Assembly (NCBI GenBank): GCA_018287875.1
Contig: JAGVVL010000022.1
Span: 3,906,001 to 3,970,000, forward strand
Reading direction: 5' to 3'
Source: Nigrospora sphaerica
Lineage: Eukaryota > Ascomycota > Sordariomycetes > Amphisphaeriales > Apiosporaceae
Length of the DNA: 64,000 nt
A model generated the notes under the pieces. The model did no database searches. It saw nothing but the letters and a program-made list of their open reading frames with translations, and was not told the origin of the DNA. Shown in pieces: positions 32,050 through 41,559 of this stretch (its first letter is position 1; each line of letters opens with the position of its first letter). A program made the translations under genes and the position numbers.

Positions 32050-33629
32050 TTTGAAGGTGCGGGTGTAAAGAGGGCAAAGTAGAATCAGCAATCAGCGATC
32101 AGGGGCTCGAAGAGTTTGGTGGTTCTTGTCCGTTGAGTTGTGTTGAAATATTCGTGTGAATCCGGAGTGAGAAGACACGGGCTGGAGGACTGGCTGGTCT
32201 CGCCATTATATAGTAATCTTGACCTTCGTGGCACGGGAGTCTCTGGCCAAGCACTGCAGCCTCGCGTCCTTTCGGTGTCTGAATTGCGTGATTCCGTTGC
32301 CTCCACCTACGTGAGGTTCTTCCATGGGAGACTGGTTCCTGTTGGGCATACTCGGCGGAGTTGGGGTGCGCGCTGTTTGTTTGTGCCTCCCGGGATTTGC
32401 TCTACAGTCTCTCACCTCCACCGTATCGTCTTTCTCCCTCGTCGGCCAACACGCATCATTGGAAGTCAGTACCGGTGGTCGACCGTGTGCGCTTGTTTTG
32501 GGTATGAACTGTGCGTCATAGTCCCGGAGGGGGGGCTTTCGGCTTTTGGTGTGCAGGCAGGGACCGCGCGGAACCGGACGTATTGGCTTGAATTGCAGCG
32601 AAGACACCCGCCGAAACTACCGATATGGCCCTGGAAGACGAATACTAAGTGGCTATGCACACCGGGAAAGATTAGCAAACGCCAAGGCTGGCTCTCACCC
32701 AACGCCGAGATCCCAGCGAGCGTAACCCGTGCTTGGTTTCACCACCTCTTCCTCACCACGCATAACGCAACCCGAAAAAGCACAATAGGGCTCCACAGGC
32801 ATCGGGACCGGCCGAGGGCGCGTCTAGATCGCCTTCCGGAAACGCCCGATTTCTTCTAGCGGGGAGACGGTGTCTGGGGCGTGCGCTCCGGTGGGCTTGA
32901 ACCGCACGGCGGAACAAACCCCGGAGGACCCATTTTGACCCAAATCCCGCTCGCCACCCAGGCGTTTGCAAATTTGTTTCAAAACGGGCAGAAGCCTCGG
33001 ACTCAAAGCGCGGCGAACGTACGATGTGGGTAACTGCATGGCTGCAGGGCTGCAGTTGCTGACTACAGGACTTGCATGATTTGTGATAATTCTTGGCCGG
33101 CATGTTCGTTGGGGGAACACAACCAAAAGGGGTGGCGCTGGCCAAGATTGGAAAGTTCGACGACCGGCATTCGGCCCAGTAAGACCGCCAAATTCTACCT
33201 GGAGCTGTTATGATGCATGCTCCCGGCATCCTGAAGATGTCGCGTAACCCCCCAGATGCTTTCAAGGCAGACAACTCGACATCAAAGGCGCCGCGATATC
33301 ACGCCAGAGATTGGCCCCTTGGTTCCCAATCCATGAATGCCATAACTTCATGGCTCCTGACTGCTTTCGTTTGTGCCGATTTACGTTGCCATAATTTCCA
33401 ATCCCAGAAGAGATCCAATGTCGAGGGTCTAATCCGCTAGGACGACCGGCCCAGCCTGGAGCGATTTTACACGACACGCCCGACCCTTAGAAATGGTCCG
33501 AGTATAAAAGCGGTAAAACCCACCCGCCCTTTAGACCGCCGTTTCTCTTACCTCACGATGCGGGAGCCTTAGCGTTTTGGAGCATTTGCTGGCATAAGAA
33601 ATACCCGTCTAACTCGCCGCGCCGACTTT
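32050..33629. other. intergenic region with TATA element near its right end
   Basis: About 1.6 kb between the divergent cyanide hydratase gene and the ankyrin pseudogene. It contains the cyanide hydratase promoter on the left. No coding frame is supported. A TATAAAA sequence at 33503-33509 precedes the ankyrin pseudogene. Confidence 0.55.
33503..33509 (+). promoter_or_regulatory. TATA box, presumed promoter of the broken ankyrin gene
   Basis: TATAAAA within GAGTATAAAAGCGG, about 120-150 bp upstream of the first recognisable ankyrin-coding frame and followed by a pyrimidine-rich TTTCTCTTACCTCAC stretch as at fungal transcription starts. Assignment rests on position only. Confidence 0.45.
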
Positions 33630-34460
33630 TGACCCTGGCCCCGTTCACCTACGAGCACTGCACGAGGCATGTGTAAGTGGCCAAATCGAAGTCGTCCGCT
33701 TCTTGATGGAGGAGTCCCGGGGCCAGCCCACGAATCTCCCGACGATGGTGGGCACATTCCGCTGAACCGCCCTGATGAGCGCTGTAGACCGATGTAGTTT
33801 CCTGGGACGGACGGGTCTTGAGACACATTCTACCACAAACAAGAGACCGTCATTCACTACCTCCTCGACCAAGGCGGCGATGTTCGGGCTGTCGTGTTCT
33901 TGCCGCTGGAGGGTGACAACGTTGGGTGGGACGGAGGACCTGGGGGCGAGGTTCCGGAGACGACGGCGCTTCTAGCGACCGACACCATTCTCACCCTGGC
34001 GCTGGAATTCGCGAGTGCGGGCGTCCTCGCCGCCTGGTCGTCGCGGGCGCCGACATCCATGCGCCGCTGTCGTGCGGGCTCGTGGAGAGTGGTTCGGAGG
34101 AAGTCGTGGTCGGGAAGGCCACGCCGCTCCACTTTGCGTGCCAGTACCGCGACCTGGCCAGCGTCGCCCTCCTGCTCGAAGCCGGCGGTGATGATGCTGG
34201 CAACATGGTCGCCCGTAGCGATGGCGTGAGGGGAACGCCGCTGTACTGGGCCGTCGACGACGGGATCCTCTGCGACGACATCCACGGCTGGGTCCCGCGC
34301 TGGGGGTGGAACGAGCGGCATTTACCCGTGTGCGAGAAGAAGAAGGCAACACGCTGCTACACCTCGCAGCTCGGCGGCGGCGCTGGGGACGGACGGTCTA
34401 GTGGCTCCTATAGCACGGGGCCGACGCCGGCGTCCTTAATAAGAAGGGCCGACGGGGGTT
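33630..34460 (+). pseudogene. ankyrin-repeat protein gene, broken
   Basis: Ankyrin-repeat pieces are found in order but in different reading frames. ALHEACVSGQIEVVRFLMEE starts near 33655 and runs into TGA at 33763-33765, followed directly by TALMSAVD in the same frame. VIHYLLDQGGDVRAV (about 33850) is in a second frame. TPLHFACQYRDLASVALLLEAG (from about 34120) and GTPLYWAVDDG are in a third. GNTLLHLAARRR (about 34340) is in a fourth segment and is followed by TAG at 34399-34401 and 34411-34413 within what reads as V-stop-WLL-stop-HGADAGVLNKK. At least three stops and two or three frameshifts make this a pseudogene. CGA-to-TGA and CAG-to-TAG changes would explain the stops, which fits C-to-T mutation. 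Ankyrin proteins in fungi often belong to expanded, fast-evolving families; no other domain remains visible. Confidence 0.75.
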
Positions 34461-34691
34461 CTGTCATCATTTAATCATTATTCCCCAGTGCCCCGGTAGA
34501 CCAATTCTTATCGTGCTAGTCCTAGGAGCGCTCGGTGTATTCATGAATTTCACGGTAGATTACTTAAGGTTCACGGCTCTTCGTAATAATATTTAATAAC
34601 GGTGATTCCTTAAACCATAGACTTGGCTCCCGTTACGGGACAGGTCCTGCGAAGTAAGTTTAGGCATAAGGCCCGGGGATGGCCATCTCGG

Positions 34692-36100
34692 CTACCAAAC
34701 CATTCGTGCCAGTTCTTCTTCTCTGGAGTGCAACTGTTAGACGCCCGTATCAAGGGATAAGTAATAGTTTGGGCAGGATGTCGGGTACGCACCTGCGTTT
34801 CTTCTGGGCTTCGTATTTGGGTCCCATGGCCTCAGTAATCCACCACGCAACGGCTGGTGACATGGTATCAAGGGCACCAGACTCGCCGCTCTTTTGAGCA
34901 GCCAGGACATCCCCGCCACCATTAACAGAGCCCTTGCCTTCGGTGGGTTGCGCCGTTCTCCCGCTTGCACTCAGGCCGATACCCATGATGCCGGCAAACA
35001 TCTCGGCTTTCACGTACCCCCCATCCTGCTCAATGTTAATAGGCACCTTGCTCCAGGCCGGAGGCATGTCGTCTTCATTGACGCCATGGTATTTCTGTCC
35101 ATCCAGGACGAGATTCCGGACCTCGGCTGCGTCCTCTCGCATCGACATGTCGCCACTTGGGCCCTTGCGATCGCTGTACAAGCTCCTGCCATCCTTCACA
35201 CTGTCAGCATGTTGTCGCGTTGCGCGGCCAAAGGAAGCCTAAGAAGAGGCTTACTTCGTTCCAGTAGCAGAACGCCGTGATCCAGCCCGTGTACCAAGTG
35301 ACGCCGCAAAGCATGTCGTCAACGTCAAAGGCCGTCCTCCAGAAGTGCAGGACGTCGTCGGCTGCGGGGTCCTCGAAACTGCGCACAAACCGGCGGAGCA
35401 CCGGCCGGAGCATGGCGGCGAAATGGCGCGGCTCCTCGCCGTACTCGTCCAGCTTGTCCACCTTTTGCAGCAGAGCGTCGTAGTCGGCCTTTTCGCCGAG
35501 CAAGGTGACGCTGGGGAAGCCGCAAATGATGCCGCAGGTGAACTCGAAGTACTTCTGCAGCGTGCCCATCATGATGACCGAGGCCACGACCTCGTCGTTG
35601 GCCGTCGTGGTCGAGAAGGCCGGCGTGACCCAGCGGCGCAGCTCGGCGTCCACGACGACGGCGCCCAGCAGACGCGCCATGTCGCGGGCGAAGACGGCGA
35701 AGTCGAAGTCGTGGCGCGAGAAGGGGCCGTACTCGACGCGCAGCTCCTCGCGGCCCGCGTGCGCCACGAACTGGCCGCGCAGCTCCTCGCTGTGCGCGTT
35801 CACGTACAGGCTGAACTGCGTCAGGATGGCGAACCAGACGTCGTCGGGGCGGAGAACTAGGTGGTGGTGCTGGCCGTAGGCCTTGATCAGAGACCTGACG
35901 AAGCCGTTGGTCGACGGCACCACCGGCCGATCGAGCTTTGCCGACCCGTGGCCCCAGGTCGATTGGTAGAGGTCAATATCCGAGGGGATGTCGCCGGGCA
36001 AGGCGCCCCAGAGGAGTTCCTTGGCGTTGGCGACAGAGCCGTGCTGCGATGAGTCCAGCGCCTTGGCGCCGTGTGCCGAAGGCTTGATGGTGACGGGCAT
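34692..36100 (-). CDS. DUF4419 domain protein
   Basis: Three exons: 36100-35255, 35193-34793 and 34722-34692, total 425 aa. The start is the ATG coding MPVTIKPSAHGAKAL, chosen because the upstream in-frame extension looks untranslated. Exon 1 carries the DUF4419 core: NGFVRSLIKAYGQHHHLVLRPDDVWFAILTQFS, VYVNAHSEELRGQFV-type stretch, and FDVDDMLCGVTWYTGWITAFCYWNE. Exon 2 begins DGRSLYSDRKG (donor GTAAGC, acceptor AAG), restoring the expected WNE-DGR junction, and runs to PAVAWWITEAMGPK. Exon 3 is the least certain: the acceptor at 34723 gives ...KKRREEELARMVW; an AG 10 bases earlier would give a longer tail. Function of DUF4419 proteins is unknown; they are common in filamentous fungi as multi-copy, non-secreted proteins. 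Confidence 0.82.
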
Positions 36101-36559
36101 GGTGAAGCTGGATAGGGGCACGAAGGGGGTCAGTATCACGTTTCCCACGACTCTTTCTCCGATGCCAACATGAAGCCTTTTTAAGTCTCAACTTGCTGCA
36201 ATGATCGGCCACCCCATGACGACATTAGGCATTCTCAGCCGCAAGCAAAAACACTACAAGGCACTGCCAGCGTGTCAATTAGGTTATAATTGGCCCAAAC
36301 CCGTCGTCTCTAAATGTCAAGCGCATGCCACTAAGATAAGAAGATATTGCGATCAGCCTCGTCTCAGGCTACAGGTGGAAAGCAACATCGCCCAAGGCAT
36401 TCGATTGCCGCGGCTTCAAGGGACTTCCAAGCAACAGCCCATCGGTAGTGACAGGCTATACCCAATCCTTTCCGAGGCACTGGCTGAGGGCCTATCGTGC
36501 GGTTCCATCGGGGCCCTTCGGGCAAATCCGCTGATGGCCATCGTCAAATGCGGGAGTGC
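36101..36559. other. intergenic, DUF4419 promoter
   Basis: About 460 bp between two minus-strand genes. No coding frame is supported. It contains the DUF4419 promoter and the 3' UTR of the hydrolase gene. Confidence 0.6.
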
Positions 36560-37380
36560 CTATAAATGCAGATTTTCCGGCAGGATGCCGACGCGCCGGC
36601 CCTCAGTCTTGCAGAGCTGGCTCTCGACCGCCTGAAAGGTCGCCGCGAGTTCGTCGGGAATGCTGAGGTGAGCATTGTGCGAGGCGCCGATCGACACTGT
36701 CACCGGCAAAGGCCCCAGAAGCGAGGCCATCTGCCGTTGAACCTGCAGCGGCAACGTGTGGTCCAGTTCGGTGTGAATGTAGGCGCACCGTACGCCCTGG
36801 GACCACGGCTCGAAGGCGGACGGCGTGGTGAAGAAGGACGTCGACGTGTGCGTCCTCTGCTGCGTCCAGTGCGCCCGCGACTCCCCGTCGAGGTCGCTGA
36901 AGGCCACCTCGGGTAGCAGTTCGGGAACCTCTGTCATCCGGTCTCCCTGGTATGTCTCGTCAGCGCCGCCGTAACCGTCGAATGCCGTTGGGAAGGGTGC
37001 CGAACCTCAAGCTTCATCCACGAGAGCGGCTGTCCGCCCAGCGCGTCCAACATCGACCTGCCCTGGGGGATCAGGAAGCCTGCGAGGTAGATGATGCCGG
37101 CTACATCGAAGCCGCAGACGGCATTGCTCCCCGGTAACGCTCCCGAAGAATGGCAAAGCAGCATCGGTTCGGAGCCCTTTTGGGCCAGCTTTGCCAACAC
37201 GGCCTGAACGGCTTCAATGTCTTCGCCCAGCCCAGGAAGTGGCGTGCCGGTCCCACCCACACTAGGCAGAGCTACGAGTTCGACCGAGTAGCCGGCGGCG
37301 CTCAAATACGCGATGAACGTGTTCCAGGCCTCGGGCTTCTGCCACGCGCCCGGCACGATGACGACGGGCGGCTTAGACAT
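36560..37380 (-). CDS. alpha/beta hydrolase
   Basis: Two exons, 37380-37006 and 36946-36560, giving 253 aa. The 59-bp intron has a GTTCGG donor, weak but with a CTGACG branch site and CAG acceptor; joining gives WMKLE-GDRMTEVPELLPEVAFSD, as expected for the family. The N-terminus PVVIVPGAWQKPEAW is the oxyanion/first strand typical of short fungal esterase-like AB-hydrolases. The nucleophile is Ser78 in LLCHSSGA, where Cys76 replaces the first Gly of G-x-S-x-G. Likely partners are Asp187 (ELDHTLPLQVQ) and His215 (GASHNAHLSIP). No signal peptide, so probably cytosolic. Relatives act as esterases or C-C hydrolases; the substrate is unknown. If the intron were not spliced the protein would stop 23 residues after the junction. 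Confidence 0.83.
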
Positions 37381-40088
37381 ATCGGCTTAGGGGTGCAGCT
37401 GGGGTCAACTACTGAAACAACTTGTGGCCGAGATATTGCTCACGTTGGTATAGTTGATGTAAAGGAGGGATATAACTGCGAAGAAAAGCGCAACTGCAAC
37501 CCGGGGGGAGAGACGTGGTGAACTGATTAGAGAAAGTTAACGTACGGGGAATAGGTGTTTGCTCGACAATTCAAAACAACAGCCATTTATCGCGAATGAC
37601 GACAGCGCCGCATATGACGCACGCGTTCAGCCTCATGCCAACCTGTGAAGGTTTGTCTCTACCGCCCACGCCTATGGAAAAAAGCACGTCACAATGGGCG
37701 CCGAAAGCCATCTGGCCTGCCAAGTTTCCGACGTCACACCGGCCCAGCGAATGATGGCATGGCCGTTTGACCAGGCTGATAGCGAGGATGGAAATATGAC
37801 CGGTCAGCGCGATGCCACGCGAGGCGTGCCGTTCTGGGTGTCTGGGAATTTGGCATGCGTAACCAGCCTCCATGCCGGATGGTCGGCATCTCCCGGAGAC
37901 GCATGCATGACCCCTGCGACTGTACACAGTAGATCCTTGCTACGGGGTCTCGCGTCTGAAGGAGCGAACAGGAGATCGTGCCGCCTCTCCCCTGAACTCG
38001 GCCACGCAAGACCCGGCTGCCCGGGTTTTTTGGTTCCCGATGCGTATCACGCGATCGAAGCTGGCGTCCCAACACCATGGACGTCCCTTTACCACAAAAC
38101 TCTGACACCACAGGCTGGTGATCGGACGACGCTGCCGTTCAGGGTGATTACGAGCGCCTCGGAAGTCGCAGCACCGGCTGTACCCACCTGAATCCCGCAG
38201 TTGTCTTTGGGGCTGGAAATGTGCCGCATAGAACTCGGAGGCACCGGCGCGCACTGGTGGTGTCGGCACAGATAGCAGACTCGCATGCAATCAAGCACAT
38301 CCTGACGCGAGGCTGGTCCTGGCTGCTTCGACCTGGTGCTTCAGCGTGGAGAAGCGCGACTTCGTCGAGATGTTTGGAGCAGACATAAGAGCGCCTCGCA
38401 GGCCCAGATTCCCATCTTGGGTGCGAAGTACACCAACAAGGCGAGGGCGATGGTTAACAGAAACCCGCGCGCGGGAAGTTGGTTCCGACAAACCGTGGCA
38501 CTCAGGTCCTTCCCTCGCCCGCAGAGAACCGTTTCCCATTCCCTCCAGAGGGTGTCCGTTGCCCGAGAAGGCGCCTAGCGGCTAATGTGAAGTCCGGGAC
38601 GGGATCAGAAAGAGCCAATGGCCATCGCGTTTCTCGCCCCCGAGGCTTAAAAAGAAAGGAGACGGTGCTGAGGTCGGGTAGAGAGAGAAAGTAGGGCGAG
38701 GTAGGGGCAGTGCCGTGGGAGGGAAGCGATAGCCGAGCAAAAGTAGTAGGCACGGGGTACCAGAGCATTGCCTGATGAAAGGAAGCCCCCCCCCAAAATC
38801 GACTGTATCACCATCGAAGGAGGGCGTTTAAAGGCCCGAACGGGTAAAATCCCCGGACTGCCCATGGGGAAGGCTGATTGCCATTGTGCGCGCACGGGGC
38901 GGAATGTGGTCAAAGTGTGAGAGCGGGAACAGCCTGGCTGCTGGATTGACCCGAAACGAAAAGTTCCTGAAGCATGGATGGCAGGCACCCCGCCCCAAGC
39001 TGGAGCAGGCCGGAAATGACTTTAGGGCTGGGGAAAGGATCCATCACGGTGACGCCCCAGGATACAGGAGATCTTCCCGCCATCTTCCATTTCCATGGGA
39101 TCTACAGGAACCCCCATGTACTTCCGATCCATGCATAGAATACGGGATCGCGTCTCGAATAAGTGACCGGCACGACATTCCATTCCAGCGAGCCTGTGCT
39201 CCCCGTGGTGGCGCTGTCATGCCATGCCGTCGTGCTCTTTCTTTTGCCGTAGCCGGGCTCGCCGTGCCTTGCAAGCGCTATTTAGAGGTACCTTTTCTAC
39301 GCACCCCCGTAGCCAGAGCAGCCCTAGGTACCTTTTCTACGCACCCCCGTAGCCAGAGCAGCCCTAGGCGAAGAAAGACCCACGCCAGCTGCCGCCCAAT
39401 TCCCATTCTACACCCTCACCCGAAATGCAACACTCGAAGCTGAAAGAGTTCATGACCAGGCTCCGTTCAGGTCGAGGTAAACACCCTGCTCTTCTCGTCT
39501 TCGCAACATCGAAATCGGCCGCTCACCTCTGAGCCGAGCCTTTCGACCGGTCCCTCGTAAATCCCAGCCTTTCGGAGCTGCATCTCGTTTCGGAGCGCCC
39601 CCGGCAGAGACCCCTGTGGTCACGACAGGTCGAATATGACGCCTCGCCTGCAGGCTGCTGCCCGGCAATCAAGCGACTATAGGGTGGATACAGGCCCGAA
39701 GACAACGATATAGATGGGAGGGCCATGTCTCAGTCGCAGGTAGTTGTGGCTGTCATGCTTCCGATTCAGGGAGGTTTCCCAGCTTACTCGGGTGCCCTGC
39801 GGTCAGCAATCTGTCATCAGCCGGGCCTGGCACCAAAAGCAACTCCGACGGCCATCGCCTAATATTCCTTGACACCTAAGAAAAGCAATATGATTTATGA
39901 AAGTGATGGTGTCGTGGTGGAAGGCGTGTGTGCATGGCAAAACAGCGGCGGCGTGCGTTTCCCCGGATTCCCATGTATTCCATTCTCTGCTCCGACGAGT
40001 ATGTTATTCTCGTCTGCTGGCCTGTTATCGGCGCTCTCGTTTCTCTGTTTCGCCGGCTCCCTCTCCATGCCCTCGACGCAAAATCGCC
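37381..40088. other. intergenic region without a supported gene
   Basis: About 2.7 kb between divergent genes. It contains a perfect 40-bp tandem duplication at 39286-39368. Open frames on both strands are short and domain-free. Both promoters must lie here. Confidence 0.5.
39286..39368 (+). repeat. 40-bp tandem duplication
   Basis: A 40-bp unit beginning AGGTACCTTTTCTACGC is present twice in direct tandem without a mismatch, plus three bases of a third copy. It lies about 720 bp upstream of the rhodopsin-like gene. Confidence 0.97.
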
Positions 40089-41559
40089 ATGTATGATGAA
40101 GCGGCTGCGAAGGCGGCTTACTTGGAATACCTTGCCGACGCCGCTGCGACGCAAGACCTCACCGAAGACCGGCGTCCCGAGGTGCGCAATTTGAGCATCA
40201 TCTTCACCGTGCTGGCCGCCCTCTTCGTCGCTCTCCGCTTCGTCGCGCGAAGGTGCCAAGCCGCCCGCATTGGTGTGGACGACTGGTTGATCCTGGCTGC
40301 TTTGCTTCTCTTGATCGGGAGTATGGCCATCAACTTGGAGCGTGAGTCGTCCGACGGCGGCGAGCCGCTGCTCTCCGTTACTGCCGGCTAACGTGCGCCA
40401 GTCACCATACAAGGCCTCGGGCTGCACTCGGGCGCCCTTACCTTGCCTGAGCTCCAACAGCTGAACAAGGTGCGTTGTTCCCAAGCTCCCAGAGAGATTT
40501 CCTGACAGATTGGCAACCAGACGGCTATGGGCGCCGAGGTGTTATATGCGACAGGCGCGAGCACGTACAAAATATCGCTTCTCTTCTTGTACTTCCGAGT
40601 CTTCCCGGTTCGCAGCATCCGTCTTGGAGGTTACCTCTGTGGCGGGCTATCGACAGCTTGGACTCTGGCATGCATTGGAGCGGCTATCTTTCGGTGCAAT
40701 CCGCTCCACAGGCTGTGGGAGCCGTGGCTGCAAGGAACCTGCATCAACCCCTTCCTCACCCAGCTCTGCGTCTCGATCGCGAATATTCTCTGCAACTTCG
40801 TCATCCTGTGCCTACCGGTGCCGCACGTCTGGCGACTTCCGCTGTCGCGAACGCAAAGGGCCATGATCGCCATCATCTTTCTTCTTGGGTTTCATGTAGT
40901 CTTTGCGAGCGCGTATCGTTCCCACGCCTTTTTACTGTACCAAGCCGACGATGTTTCCTGTAAGTTGCAGCGCTCTTTCTGGCCGTACTGCGCCTGGAGG
41001 CCCTCTGACACCCAAAAACCTACGCACAGGGACACTGGCGCGCGGATGCGCCTGGAACATCATCGAGACCGGCAGCGGCATCGTCGCCGCCTGCCTCCCC
41101 ACACTCAGTCCCCTCCTCCGCATCGTCGCTTCGAACGTCCCGAGGTCGATACACGGTGGCAGCAAGGCACCGGCCTGGAGCCCGGGAGGGTCGCTGATCG
41201 AGACCGCAGGCGGCAGCGGCGCCAGGACCAGGCCGCCGGCCCGCGGGCATCCGCAGCTGGAGATTCCCAACTCGGACGCATTGGGAGGCGGCGGCGGCGG
41301 GCCGCCTATGGACGGTCAGGGTAAAGGCGGCGGTCGCACGGGTAGCATCGACTACCACGACCCGATCCTCGTGCCCTATCGCGGCGACGTCACCCTCACT
41401 ATCACGCACGTTCGCAACAGCCGCGACGACTCGGAAGACGAGATCCCGCTGACGGCGATCCGGAAACACCAGCACGTCGAGTGGACCGAGGAGCGGAACG
41501 TGAGCGGTGGCACGGCACGTTACCTATCCGAAACCAAAGCCCATGTGCAGGATGTGTAG
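40089..41559 (+). CDS. SAT4/rhodopsin-like seven-TM membrane protein
   Basis: Four exons: 40089-40341, 40402-40469, 40509-40959 and 41030-41559, total 433 aa. Introns have donors GTGAGT, GTGCGT and GTAAGT; the second is only 39 bp. The extracellular N-terminus MYDEAAAKAAYLEYLAD is followed by TM1 (LSIIFTVLAALFVALRFVARR) and the family motif IGVDDWLILAALLLL (TM2, with the conserved D-D-W). Later come YATGASTYKISLLFLYFRVFP and FRCNPLHRLWEP, all hallmarks of the fungal rhodopsin-domain (SAT4/PTH11-related) family, then TMs near LCVSIANILCNFVILCLPVPHVW and MIAIIFLLGFHVVFAS. The final TM region is NIIETGSGIVAACLPTLSPL. The cytosolic tail of about 140 residues is Gly-rich and charged. Members are plasma-membrane proteins, some acting as receptors; ligand unknown. 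Confidence 0.9.

Noticed and set aside
37694..38191. Plus-strand 165-residue frame between the hydrolase and rhodopsin-like genes
   Set aside because: No domain, mixed composition, and overlapped by equally long frames on the other strand.
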